In this document: one piece after another, positions 36,503-45,212 of the stretch
How positions within the stretch are numbered: position 1 is the first letter of the stretch
Layout: the number at the start of each line of letters is the position of its first letter
Program-made: the position numbers and the translations under genes
The notes under the pieces: generated by a model
Seen by the model: only the letters and a program-made list of their open reading frames with translations
What the model was told of the DNA's origin: nothing
The model's database searches: none
Assembly: GCF_024385605.1 (NCBI RefSeq)
Contig: NZ_JANFOJ010000014.1
Coordinates: 19,850-83,849 of the forward strand
Reading direction: 5' to 3'
DNA: 64,000 nt
DNA from: Sporolactobacillus sp. STSJ-5
Lineage (GTDB): Bacteria > Bacillota > Bacilli > Bacillales > Sporolactobacillaceae

Positions 36503-37441
36503 TTATTCTGAAAACATATCTTTTTGCTGCGCTCTCAATCGATGCTTGTTGAAATACATGTATTCATCAGCTTTTTCAATCAAATCACCAATCGTCGTAC
36601 CGTCATCGGGATAAAAACTGATTCCGATGCTCAGAGACAGCCAAATATCATAACCGTCCTGAACGATATGTCTTTTTTTATTCACTTCAATGCGTTCAGC
36701 GATCGCCTGATAATCTCGAACGGTTCGAATGTCAGGGAGCAGAACCAGGAATTCATCGCCTCCATATCTGCAAACAATATCATTTTTACGCGTGGATTCT
36801 GTCAGTAGACTTGCCACGCGCGTCATGACTTTATCACCTGTATTATGCCCATAGGTATCATTAATCAGTTTAAACTCATTAACATCGACAAACATCAGGC
36901 CGAGCATTGTACCGTGTTCTTTGGCCATACTTAAATATTTGTCTGCGAACTTGTCGAACAATGCTCGATTTGCAACACCAGTCAATTTGTCATAATAGGC
37001 GAGTTTTTCAATCACCTTTTCCTTCTGCTTCAACTGATTATTTAGATGGGAAAGTTGACTGACATAATCCCTTAATTGACTGATCCTTTGAAACTGATTC
37101 GTGACATCGATAAATTCAAGGAGAAGATCGCTTCGGCCTTCCAGCATCACACGATTCATTTTCATGTTCACCCGATGATCCGGGTTCACCAATTTTCGAT
37201 GCATGGCAGCTGAGAAGAAGACAGGGTTTCCTCCGGAAGTCAACCGCTTCACTGCACTATAAAAGAACGGACGTTCAAGCGCAGGAAGCACCTGATCCAC
37301 CTTTTTCCCGAGAACCTCTCTGCTCTTCTTACCTGATAATCGCTCCATAAAAGGATTCCAGTAGGTAATCTCGAGGTCTTCAGTAATCATTACGATTCCC
37401 TCATTTATGCAGTTTAGAATACCAGGAATAATAGAATCCAT
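36503..37441 (-). CDS. PAS-GGDEF diguanylate cyclase
   Basis: Cytoplasmic sensor cyclase of 312 residues. An N-terminal PAS domain (about 1-120, GIVMITEDLEITYWNPFMERLSG) leads through a coiled coil (about 120-150) to a GGDEF domain (about 155-305). The active-site signature is intact as CRYGGDEFLVLLPD, and the substrate region reads DVNEFKLINDTYGHNTGD. It should make c-di-GMP from GTP. It is last in an operon with a CheC-like phosphatase and a response regulator; GTG 37447 right after the cheC stop is an alternative start. Confidence 0.9.
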   Translation of the reverse strand: MDSIIPGILNCINEGIVMITEDLEITYWNPFMERLSGKKSREVLGKKVDQVLPALERPFFYSAVKRLTSGGNPVFFSAAMHRKLVNPDHRVNMKMNRVMLEGRSDLLLEFIDVTNQFQRISQLRDYVSQLSHLNNQLKQKEKVIEKLAYYDKLTGVANRALFDKFADKYLSMAKEHGTMLGLMFVDVNEFKLINDTYGHNTGDKVMTRVASLLTESTRKNDIVCRYGGDEFLVLLPDIRTVRDYQAIAERIEVNKKRHIVQDGYDIWLSLSIGISFYPDDGTTIGDLIEKADEYMYFNKHRLRAQQKDMFSE

Positions 37442-37447
37442 AATCAC

Positions 37448-38077
37448 TCATCTTCCATTGTACAGTTTATCGATCTTATTCAGGATATCGTCGAGCGAAT
37501 TCAACGTCATATTAATGACAATTGCTCCGGCAATCTCAGTCCCTTCAATGTCAAAAGCAAGAAACATCATCAGTACAAGCCGATAATCTTCACAATCAAC
37601 AAAGTGTTCCGCATTGGCATCATTTAACACATCTATGTCTGGCAAAGTGTATTCAACCGGTATGTTTACCGTATTGCTCAGTTCGCCAATAATTGAATTA
37701 ATGACGATATTGCCGATTTCTTTAATCGTATCAAAATCAATATCCGTAAATTCCAAACTGTTCTCAAATTCATCACGTGTTTCATGAAGGCAGAGATCAA
37801 TAAAATGATGCATTTTATCTGCTGGGAAAAGCAGGCTGACTTTGCCTTCCAGCTGACTGTCAAACGAAATAGAGGAGACCATAACCGCTCCCTCGGCAAC
37901 ATTCAGCAGATACTTGTTAAGTTCAATCTTCCCTTTAGCAGCGTCCAAAATACGGACATTAGGAATCGTCAGCCCAATTCGTTTATCAATGATATCCGAA
38001 AGCGTGCTTGCAGCCTGACCCACACCAACATTAAACAATTCAGTTAGGATATCTTCTCTGCTTATATTATCGGCCAC
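37448..38077 (-). CDS. CheC-family CheY-P phosphatase-like protein
   Basis: Protein of 209 residues with both CheC/FliY/CheX active-site helices: EDILTELFNVGVGQAA near residue 8 and FDTIKEIGNIVINSIIG near residue 115, each with the E-x2-N pair that dephosphorylates CheY. No chemotaxis or flagellar gene is near. Its upstream neighbour is a receiver protein, overlapping by 11 bases, and its downstream neighbour a diguanylate cyclase, so it probably resets that receiver in a c-di-GMP circuit. It starts at GTG 38077 with GGGACGGG upstream. Confidence 0.85.
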   Translation of the reverse strand: MADNISREDILTELFNVGVGQAASTLSDIIDKRIGLTIPNVRILDAAKGKIELNKYLLNVAEGAVMVSSISFDSQLEGKVSLLFPADKMHHFIDLCLHETRDEFENSLEFTDIDFDTIKEIGNIVINSIIGELSNTVNIPVEYTLPDIDVLNDANAEHFVDCEDYRLVLMMFLAFDIEGTEIAGAIVINMTLNSLDDILNKIDKLYNGR

Positions 38078-38444
38078 AGCTACCCGTCCCTATGATGTCG
38101 CAGATCTCTTTCGCCTTTTTTTCATCTAAAGGCTTATTAATAAAAGAGAGCACACCCATTTTTTCTACAACATCACGTACCCGATTCTGAACATCAGCGG
38201 ACAAAACAATAACATTGGCATTTCGATCAATTTGTTTCGCCTTTTCAATCAAATCCTGTCCGCGCAATTTCGGCATTAACAGATCAACAATCATAAAATC
38301 AGGCTGAGTCTCCGTGAATTTCTCAAGGCCCTCCTGTCCGTCATTTGCAAAAACAAACTCTATATTTTTTAAGTATTGGTTTAAAAATGAATATGTAATC
38401 TTCTGTGAAAACTTTGAATCATCCACAATAAGTATTTTTGTCAA
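38067..38444 (-). CDS. Single-domain response regulator (CheY-like)
   Basis: Receiver domain of 125 residues without an output domain. The acidic pocket is ILIVDDSKFS (Asp9, Asp10), the phosphorylation site is Asp in FMIVDLLMPK (about 55), the Thr/Ser switch is VIVLSADVQ and the conserved Lys is FINKPLDEK. TTG 38444 is the chosen start because AAAGGGTGG lies five bases upstream. It is the first gene of a three-gene operon with the CheC-like phosphatase and PAS-GGDEF protein. No kinase is encoded nearby. Confidence 0.88.
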   Translation of the reverse strand: MTKILIVDDSKFSQKITYSFLNQYLKNIEFVFANDGQEGLEKFTETQPDFMIVDLLMPKLRGQDLIEKAKQIDRNANVIVLSADVQNRVRDVVEKMGVLSFINKPLDEKKAKEICDIIGTGSCGR

Positions 38445-38734
38445 AAATACCACCCTTTCTCCGTTTTGGTCACTGATCATAGCATCAATAAAGAGATTGT
38501 GCGAACAATCCATAATTACGATAAGCAATAATAACTAGGCCTTTTTACCTTTGAAAATTCAAAAAAAAATATGTTACTACTATTAATTATAAATAGATGC
38601 GGAGAAAAGACAAGAATAATAATCCTCTATAATCTGTTCATCTTTTCTCTAAACCGACACAAAAAGCACACATTAAAGAAAGAAATAGACTACCAAGCTT
38701 CAGTAAGATCACGTCACGGAGATTACATCTATTA

Positions 38735-39100
38735 CTATGCATTTTCTTTTTCTATTTCTTGACGCACTTTCTTGCTGAGCGACGACAGCACAAGCATGTG
38801 TGCCTGATCCAACATCGTCTTTAATACACTCACTGGAATATCCGCTTCAAGATACAGTGAATTCCAATGCGTCTTGTTCATGTAATACCCCGGAACGATT
38901 GCATCGTATTCTTCACGCAAATGTGCGCCAAATTCAGGAGACAATTTAACCGTGATAATTGGGCTGCCCTTTTTGTCTCCACCACGCATCGCAAACATTT
39001 TGCCGCGTATCATGTATCTGGTCGCTTGCCATTCCTCTTTAAAATCACATTCCGTGCCGATTTTCGTTAAACAGTAGTCATGAATCCATTCAGTGTCCAT
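38735..39100 (-). CDS. MmcQ/YjbR-family protein
   Basis: Protein of 121 residues of the MmcQ/YjbR family (CyaY-like fold, putative DNA binding). Typical features are the Trp/Tyr-rich core, the LSPEFGAHLREEYDAIVPGYYMNKTHWNSLYL segment and the C-terminal helix LDQAHMLVLSSLSKKVR. The function is not established. GGAGG lies six bases before ATG 39100. The 290-base gap to the response regulator gene shows nothing clear. Confidence 0.85.
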   Translation of the reverse strand: MDTEWIHDYCLTKIGTECDFKEEWQATRYMIRGKMFAMRGGDKKGSPIITVKLSPEFGAHLREEYDAIVPGYYMNKTHWNSLYLEADIPVSVLKTMLDQAHMLVLSSLSKKVRQEIEKENA

Positions 39101-39222
39101 CACTAACCTCCGATTCTCTTTGTTTTATCAATATATTGTTTATTTTCTTTTGTTTTTCCAAATTTTTCAACATTTATTTTTTGGATTCCAATTATTTACC
39201 ATCATAATTTAAGCACGCCAAA

Positions 39223-39249
39223 TAGGTGACAGCCGACGACTGTCACCTA
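39223..39249 (-). terminator. Hairpin after the small gene at 39.3 kb
   Basis: Perfect 10-bp stem TAGGTGACAG / CTGTCACCTA with loop CCGACGA, 15 bases beyond the stop codon of the leftward small gene. The T tract is weak, so termination is probable but not certain. Confidence 0.5.
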
Positions 39250-39263
39250 GGAATTAGATTCAC

Positions 39264-39467
39264 TTATTTTTGATCGCAGATTTGATGACGGAATTGTATC
39301 ATACGTTTATCCTCGATAATTGCAACACCCTGTTTACTTACTGCTTCAGCAATGAGTGCCAGTTCCTGTCGCATTGCGCTTGACAGGAAACCGTTTTCAA
39401 TATTCTTTTTGATCACATAATATAATTCTGTTAAATAAGTGGTTGAATACTGATCATATGAACTCAT
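39264..39467 (-). CDS. Small conserved-looking protein, unknown function
   Basis: Protein of 67 residues, probably all helical: a Ser/Tyr-rich start (MSSYDQYSTTYLTELYYVI), a middle with NGFLSSAMRQELALIAEAV and a charged end. I do not recognise the family. It is likely real, because GGGGGG lies seven bases before ATG 39467 and a hairpin follows the stop. It is divergent from the comX gene and could be a small regulator, but that is only positional. Confidence 0.5.
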   Translation of the reverse strand: MSSYDQYSTTYLTELYYVIKKNIENGFLSSAMRQELALIAEAVSKQGVAIIEDKRMIQFRHQICDQK

Positions 39468-39728
39468 TTTATTTCCCCCCACATGTGAAACCTAATTATT
39501 AATTCGAATAAGTAAATTCTTTTTCTTTTTACCAAATTGTTCTTTTTCTACTTGAAAATACCCATTGATATATTTCTCCCCTATGCCTAATTTACCCAAT
39601 TCATATTATTTTGGAATCCGTATTTTCCGCAATTATTTCAAATTATTATTTTAAATTTTTTAAAGGAGTTGTGCTTCATAAGTCGAATTATCACTATATG
39701 TAAGACAAATTTTGGAGGTGTTTGAGCA

Positions 39729-39902
39729 ATGAATGAAAAATTGTGGGCATTAGTACAGGAATTTGTCGATAAGGCGCATGTAGGCAATGCAGAGTTGGCA
39801 GTTGCAGGTGCAGATTTGGATTCGGATGTATCCTCGATTTTTACCAAGCATATGAGCCAAATAAGCGAGTTGCCTGCGAGCGGACCACTTGAATGGGTTT
39901 AA
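39729..39902 (+). CDS. comX: ComX-type pheromone precursor
   Basis: Peptide of 57 residues with a hydrophilic helical N-terminal part and the C-terminus ASGPLEWV. A single Trp one residue from the end fits the ComX pheromone, which is isoprenylated on a C-terminal Trp by ComQ, cut and exported. GGAGGTG lies eight bases before the ATG. It sits directly upstream of comQ, whose start lies within or just after its last codons. In B. subtilis the order is comQ-comX, so the position here is inverted. The sequence is too variable for homology alone; the assignment rests on context, size and the Trp. Confidence 0.75.
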   Translation: MNEKLWALVQEFVDKAHVGNAELAVAGADLDSDVSSIFTKHMSQISELPASGPLEWV

Positions 39903-39904
39903 TA

Positions 39905-40852
39905 ATGCAGAACAGAGATAAAATAAAAAATTTTTTAAATGAGTATATTTCAGAATGTGAAATTAATAGCGATACGAAGGATTTCATTTCTTCTCTTTTG
40001 CATTTAAAAGGGAAGATTTTTAATGTCGAATCGGGATTTACATGGGCAGAATTCAATTATCATATTGCCTCACTCTTTGAATCGACTGATAAGAGGGATT
40101 CTTCTATAGTTGCCTGCTCTGCAGCCATTGAACTTCTTGTCCTCGCAACAGATATTCTTGATGATTTGGCGGACCAAGATTTAAATGGCGAACTCTTAAC
40201 ATGGGTTCCTGCTCCCCAAGCTGTAAGCTTATCCAGTGTGCTTTTAATGGAAGGATTGCACATCGTCAGTCAGTATAAAAATCCTCAATTATTTTTAAAT
40301 GTGGTAGAGCAATTACGAGAAGCGGCTCAAGGACAGATCAGGGATTTGTCCTTCTGTATTAGCAGGAAACACGTACCGACTGAGAAAGAATACTTTGCGC
40401 AAATCAGTCGCAAATCGGTATCATTGACTCGTTTAGTTTTTCATTTAAATGTGCCACATGAAGAACTCGCATTTTGGACTAAGATTGCAGATTGCATAGG
40501 GTTTTCGGGACAAATCAGTAATGACGCGCGAGATCTCTTTGACGATACGAAAAATGATCTTGTGGATAAAAAAGCCACATTACCTTTGATTAAAGCGATT
40601 GAAGCTAGTCAAACAAAGGATGACGGATGGCTTTTAATGATGCTGACAACCAAGAATTTAAGAGAAAGCCGAGATTTGCTGCCAATTATTCGTTCCTATA
40701 TAAAAAAGACGGGCGCAATTAAATATTGCGATATTCTTTCTGAATTTTATTTAAACAAAGCCTTACTTCTTTTGAAGAAAAAACAAGAAACAAGTACTAA
40801 TAAAATGCACTATATAGACCTGATAAAGTTTCTCGGAGATGATGATCATTAA
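39905..40852 (+). CDS. comQ: ComQ-type isoprenyl transferase
   Basis: Polyprenyl-synthetase-fold protein of 315 residues. The first Asp-rich motif is DILDDLADQD (DDxxD, about residues 87-90 from this start) and the second is NDARDLFDD near residue 205, the motifs that bind prenyl diphosphate through Mg2+. ComQ attaches a farnesyl or geranyl group to the ComX Trp. The start is set at ATG 39905, two bases after the comX stop; ATG 39893, overlapping comX, is possible. Neither has a clear binding site, suggesting coupling to comX translation. comP overlaps its end. Confidence 0.87.
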   Translation: MQNRDKIKNFLNEYISECEINSDTKDFISSLLHLKGKIFNVESGFTWAEFNYHIASLFESTDKRDSSIVACSAAIELLVLATDILDDLADQDLNGELLTWVPAPQAVSLSSVLLMEGLHIVSQYKNPQLFLNVVEQLREAAQGQIRDLSFCISRKHVPTEKEYFAQISRKSVSLTRLVFHLNVPHEELAFWTKIADCIGFSGQISNDARDLFDDTKNDLVDKKATLPLIKAIEASQTKDDGWLLMMLTTKNLRESRDLLPIIRSYIKKTGAIKYCDILSEFYLNKALLLLKKKQETSTNKMHYIDLIKFLGDDDH

Positions 40853-42962
40853 GGCGAAACTAATTTCTTATTCATTATTTGTGTTATTCATTTTTCTCAC
40901 TGTGTATTACGTATATTCGTTTCAATTCCAAACTAATTTCAGTAAAATTGATGCAGATCCGATTCCTCAACTAGATCAGCTCATTATTCTTTCCTCTATT
41001 GGATTCTTTTTTGTATGCAGCGGTATCTATTGTTATAGATTAAAACCTCATTCAGTCATTACAAAGCAATTCTTCTATTTAATGTATGTGGCCGGAATTG
41101 CAGTCACTTCTGCAATTCCTTCCGGCGTCAATAACATGGTTGCCCAGCCGCTAGAGGTGATCTCCGGGCTCTTTACGCCCATTTGTCTCTTACAATTTTT
41201 TCTTTTTTTCCCCTCAACAACAAAGCCTAAGCTGTTCAGGTTGCTTTTTGTAACTTTAAAAAATATTGTTTTCTGCTTTTCAATAATCTATTTTTTCACT
41301 ACAATTTTTCAGCAATTTCATAATTCATTTGCAAGACTGTCTCGATATTTATTTATCCTTGTTATTTGTACATCACTTGTACTCTGTATTGTTTTAATCA
41401 GCTTAATGCTGAAATCCAATTCTGCAAAGGTCAAGAATCAGCTCTATATTCTCATTGCTTCTTTCTGTCTTTCCTTTTTTCCGGTTATTTTCTTGAGTCT
41501 GATCCCGTATATCTTCTTTGCTTCAGAAAATCATATTCCTTTTTATTATAGTTTAATAAGTGTCATCATTTTCCCAATCTCAGTTACCTACATGCTGACG
41601 CGTCAAGAGATCATCGATATTCGTATAAAATTTATGACGCTTCTATCGAAAACAGGCATCATCATCCTTTCTTTAATTTTAACAAACAACTTATTGTTTT
41701 TATTTTTTCAGGATCATCTGGATCTATTTTTTCGCATCAATCTGTTAATGTCTGCTGCCATCATCATTTTCATTGGATTCAATCAATTTTTCAGTTCACG
41801 CTCCTATCGTCACAAGGTTGATAAAACCCAAGAAATTAAAAGAGAAACGCATCGAATCATGCAGCAGGTTTTAAACGGGCAGCATCTAACCTCCTGCGCA
41901 CGGTTAATTGTTAATCTCATTCAGCAAACAATCGTAATTAATGGTGCCTGCCTCGTGTGGAAGCAAAACCAAATTCCAAAGATTTATTATCAAACCGGGA
42001 TTTTTTCAAAAGGATCGTTGACACTTAAAATTTTGAACAGCCTAAACTCAGATACAAAAGAGACGATTCAGAAAAAAATGGATGTAACCATCCTTTCGTT
42101 ATCGGATCAAGAAAGCATCAAAGGATGGATTTTTCTTGGTCAGAAAAAGAACGGAACACGCTTTGAAAAAAATGAGTTTGCATTGATTGATGGAATTTGT
42201 GCCGATGCTCTTAATCTGTTAAACAGCTCTGAAGTGCTTTCTCAGATGGATACTGAGCTTGAGAAAACAAGAAGTCTGTCATACTCTCATGAGCATTTTA
42301 ATCAATTGCTCATGAATTCCATTGACGAAAGCAGACGGGATTTATCCATTTTTCTGCACGACGAGATTCTTCAAAATGTTATACTATTAGAAAATAGGAT
42401 CGATGGTCTGCATCATTCGCATAAAATTGATCAGGCTGCCTACAGAGAAATCAAGGAATCACTCTTAAACACCATTTATGAAATTAGGAAAAAGTCGCGC
42501 GAATTGCATCCATTCATTGTAGAAGATCTCGGATTGCAGCAAAGTGTTCAGGCGCTGAAAAAGAGACTGCAAAACAACTATAATGTAATCGTTGATACAA
42601 GTTTTGATCTCGGAATGAAAATAATTCCGAAGAGAATTGAGCTTGCAGCCTTTCGCATGGTTAAGGAGCTGCTCCACAATTCGATCAAACATGCGTCGAT
42701 TCCTGTTGTCTCAGTTTCCCTTAAGTGTACGGATTATTACCTGCTGATCATAGTAAGCGACCATGGAAAAGGGTTTGATCTGACCAACATATTAAGTACT
42801 GCCTCCGGTCATATCGGATTGCTCTCGGTACAGAAAAGCGTCGATTTGATGCATGGACTTTTCGACATACAATCGTCACCGGGAAATGGAACAACAATCA
42901 ATATCACACTGCCCCTAGATTGGAATGATGGACATGACAATCAACATCATCTTAGTGGATGA
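40839..42962 (+). CDS. comP: ComP-type sensor histidine kinase
   Basis: Membrane kinase of 707 residues. The N-terminal half (to about residue 325) contains eight or more hydrophobic spans, the ComP sensor layout. A GAF-like linker follows, then a HisKA_3 domain with the phospho-acceptor His507 in FLHDEILQN. The HATPase domain has the N box LLHNSIKHA and G box DHGKGFD. It should detect extracellular ComX and phosphorylate ComA. It overlaps comQ by 14 bases and comA by 38 bases, so the locus is a tight operon. Confidence 0.9.
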   Translation: MMIIKAKLISYSLFVLFIFLTVYYVYSFQFQTNFSKIDADPIPQLDQLIILSSIGFFFVCSGIYCYRLKPHSVITKQFFYLMYVAGIAVTSAIPSGVNNMVAQPLEVISGLFTPICLLQFFLFFPSTTKPKLFRLLFVTLKNIVFCFSIIYFFTTIFQQFHNSFARLSRYLFILVICTSLVLCIVLISLMLKSNSAKVKNQLYILIASFCLSFFPVIFLSLIPYIFFASENHIPFYYSLISVIIFPISVTYMLTRQEIIDIRIKFMTLLSKTGIIILSLILTNNLLFLFFQDHLDLFFRINLLMSAAIIIFIGFNQFFSSRSYRHKVDKTQEIKRETHRIMQQVLNGQHLTSCARLIVNLIQQTIVINGACLVWKQNQIPKIYYQTGIFSKGSLTLKILNSLNSDTKETIQKKMDVTILSLSDQESIKGWIFLGQKKNGTRFEKNEFALIDGICADALNLLNSSEVLSQMDTELEKTRSLSYSHEHFNQLLMNSIDESRRDLSIFLHDEILQNVILLENRIDGLHHSHKIDQAAYREIKESLLNTIYEIRKKSRELHPFIVEDLGLQQSVQALKKRLQNNYNVIVDTSFDLGMKIIPKRIELAAFRMVKELLHNSIKHASIPVVSVSLKCTDYYLLIIVSDHGKGFDLTNILSTASGHIGLLSVQKSVDLMHGLFDIQSSPGNGTTINITLPLDWNDGHDNQHHLSG

Positions 42963-43536
42963 TCATCTGCTCATGCTCATGGGCCTAAAAGAACTGCTTG
43001 AGAAAGAGTCCGATTTTCACGTCGTCGACACTCTGCCTGACCCGATAAATCTTAAAAAGGTAATCAGCGCGCAGCCTCCAGACGTCCTTGTACTTGATGT
43101 ACGTCTTAAGAACACAAACGGCATCGAACTCACCAGAGAAATAAGAAAGCGTCATATTCCGCTTAAGATTATCATTCTCTCCGGCTATCAATATGACGAG
43201 TATATTGAGCAAGCAAAACAGGCGGGAGCGGATGCCTATGTCACCAAAGAAGAATCGAATTCACGACTTGCAAAGGTTATCCGCCAAGTCTTTCACGGGG
43301 ATAAGGTATTTCCAAGGCTTAAGCCGGAAACTCCATGTGAATCGTTAACCTCCAAAGAGCTTGATATATTAAAACTAATTGCTGAAGATATGACAACTAA
43401 TGAAATCAGTCAAAAACTGTCCGTCAGCAAACGGACCGTTGAATACCATATATCATCTATAATCCAAAAATTAGGCGCTGATTCTCGTGTTGGCGCCGTT
43501 GTCAATGCAATTAAAAAGGGCCTGCTCAACCTTTAA
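42925..43536 (+). CDS. comA: ComA-type response regulator (NarL/LuxR class)
   Basis: Response regulator of 203 residues. The receiver has the acidic pair in ILVDDHLLM, the phosphorylation Asp in VLVLDVRLKN (about residue 58) and Lys in AYVTKEES. The C-terminal LuxR-type HTH has LTSKELDILKLIAEDMTTNE and SKRTVEYHISSIIQKLG. As the last gene of a comX-Q-P-A operon it should control the quorum response. ATG 42934 is an alternative start. Its last codons overlap the terminator of the convergent AAA gene. Confidence 0.9.
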   Translation: MMDMTINIILVDDHLLMLMGLKELLEKESDFHVVDTLPDPINLKKVISAQPPDVLVLDVRLKNTNGIELTREIRKRHIPLKIIILSGYQYDEYIEQAKQAGADAYVTKEESNSRLAKVIRQVFHGDKVFPRLKPETPCESLTSKELDILKLIAEDMTTNEISQKLSVSKRTVEYHISSIIQKLGADSRVGAVVNAIKKGLLNL

Positions 43537-43543
43537 GCAGGCC
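43513..43543 (-). terminator. Terminator between comA and the AAA gene
   Basis: The stem GGCCTGCT / AGCAGGCC is followed, on the minus strand, by CCTTTTT. It lies beyond the AAA gene stop and overlaps the comA stop; rightward it lacks a good T run. Confidence 0.75.
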
Positions 43544-43571
43544 AACTTGAATAAGATTCAATTTTCCATTT

Positions 43572-44303
43572 CTAATCCAGCAAATAATGCAGCATTTTCT
43601 GCGGATCCTCCAAAAAATGACGCATCACATTATAGTGCTCCGTATCCTCATAACGAGTCTTCTTAACACCCTCATTTGATATAAAATAGATATCCGCATT
43701 GGGATAAGCCATCAACATAGGTGAATGAGTGGCAATGATCAGCTGTGATTGCTGATTCACCAATTCCTTAATTCTTACGAGCATTGTCATCAATTTTGTA
43801 GGAGATAAAGCCGCTTCAGGCTCGTCTAGTATATAAACACCGTGACCGCGAAATCGATGCAGCATGAGTGAAAGAAAGCTTTCTCCATGGGATTGCTGAT
43901 GCAACGATTTCCCACCGTACTGTTCTAAAAAAATCGGATCACCTATTTCATCAACGTTAGATGCAAGATTGTAAAAGCTCTCCGCTCTCAAGAAAAAACC
44001 GTCCTTAGGATGATCCGGCCCCTTGATGACACGCACGGCTTTATATAAATCTGAGTGTGTCATGCTGGTAGAAAAAGTGAAATTCTTCGATCCGCCTTCA
44101 GCATTAAATCCCAAGTTAACGGCCAATGCTTCCAAAATTGTTGATTTTCCCGATCCGTTTTCCCCTACAAAAAAGGTTACCGGGCGATGAAAAGAGAAGT
44201 CATAAAGATGGCGCAAAGCTGCAATTTTCGATAGATAACTGTCTGCATATTCCGGTGCATGATGGTCGATTCGAAAGCCTTTTATATAGAGTTTGCCTGC
44301 CAT
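43572..44303 (-). CDS. AAA-family (ABC/SMC-like) ATPase
   Basis: Soluble ATPase of 243 residues. Walker A is VGENGSGKST (about 46-55), a signature-like SHGESF occurs near 138, Walker B is YILDEPEAALSP and the H-loop is ATHSPML. There is no coiled coil and no nuclease (TOPRIM) extension, so it is a stand-alone predicted ATP-binding protein of the AAA_21/AAA_23 type. Its role is unknown. GGAAGGG precedes the ATG. It is monocistronic, next to aguB. Confidence 0.85.
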   Translation of the reverse strand: MAGKLYIKGFRIDHHAPEYADSYLSKIAALRHLYDFSFHRPVTFFVGENGSGKSTILEALAVNLGFNAEGGSKNFTFSTSMTHSDLYKAVRVIKGPDHPKDGFFLRAESFYNLASNVDEIGDPIFLEQYGGKSLHQQSHGESFLSLMLHRFRGHGVYILDEPEAALSPTKLMTMLVRIKELVNQQSQLIIATHSPMLMAYPNADIYFISNEGVKKTRYEDTEHYNVMRHFLEDPQKMLHYLLD

Positions 44304-44336
44304 TTGAACCCTTCCTCGTTTATCTCTTCATCTCCA

Positions 44337-45212
44337 CTAAATGCTCTGTTCCCCGTCATTCGATGTCAGAATTCGGTACAGTTCCGGCCTGCGATCACGA
44401 AAAATGCCCCATTCAAACCTTTGCTCCTGAAGCTTGTCCAAATCAAATTCAGCGACTAAGGTCGTTTCGCTTGTTCGATCTGCTTCACAAATCCTGTTGC
44501 CTTGCGGTCCGGCAATAAAAGAGGAGCCGTAAAAAGTGATCTTGGAATCCTCATCTGTTTCGGTGCCAACTCGATTGGATGCGATGACCGGGACCAGGTT
44601 TGACGCTGCGTGGCCAAGCATGCACGCTTGCCAATGATCCTTAGAATCAATAGTCGCATCATACGGCTCTGTTCCGATTGCCGTCGGATAAAAAAGCAGC
44701 TCCGCACCCATTAAAGTCATGCAACGTGCAGATTCCGGAAACCACTGATCCCAGCAAATACCCACACCGATTTTTCCGAAACGCGTGTCCCACACCTTGA
44801 ACCCGGTATCGCCCGGATTAAAATAAAACTTTTCTTCGTAACCCGGTCCATCGGGAATATGACTTTTTCGATAAGTGCCGAGCACGGTTCCATCTGCATC
44901 GATCATTGCCAGCGCATTGTACAATGCATTATTTTTCCGTTCATAAAAGCTAATTGGGAGTACCACTCCGAGTTCCTGAGCTAACTTCTTGAAGTGTGCC
45001 ACTGCACGGCTTTCGCCAAGTGATTTCGCCAGCGAATAATACTCAGTCTTCTCTTTTTGGCAGAAGTATGGTGTTTCAAAAAGCTCCTGAAGCAGAATGA
45101 CTTGCGCACCTTGTGCTGCTGCTCGGCGTACCAATTTTTCAGCCTTACTGAGGTTCTCATCAATCGTCCAAGAGCAGCTCATTTGCGTTGCTGCAACCTT
45201 AACTTTTCTCAT
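44337..45212 (-). CDS. aguB: N-carbamoylputrescine amidase
   Basis: Nitrilase-superfamily hydrolase of 291 residues producing putrescine from N-carbamoylputrescine. The catalytic triad is visible: Glu in LLQELFETPYF (about 43), Lys in YRKSHIPDGPGYEEKFYF (about 116) and Cys in GVGICWDQWFPE (about 153). The start ATG overlaps the aguA stop (ATGA type), so translation is coupled. With aguA it converts agmatine to putrescine. Confidence 0.93.
   Translation of the reverse strand: MRKVKVAATQMSCSWTIDENLSKAEKLVRRAAAQGAQVILLQELFETPYFCQKEKTEYYSLAKSLGESRAVAHFKKLAQELGVVLPISFYERKNNALYNALAMIDADGTVLGTYRKSHIPDGPGYEEKFYFNPGDTGFKVWDTRFGKIGVGICWDQWFPESARCMTLMGAELLFYPTAIGTEPYDATIDSKDHWQACMLGHAASNLVPVIASNRVGTETDEDSKITFYGSSFIAGPQGNRICEADRTSETTLVAEFDLDKLQEQRFEWGIFRDRRPELYRILTSNDGEQSI

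Noticed and set aside
43572..44303. OLD-family or other defence ATPase
   Set aside because: There is no TOPRIM nuclease domain or partner gene; the protein is a short stand-alone ATP-binding protein.
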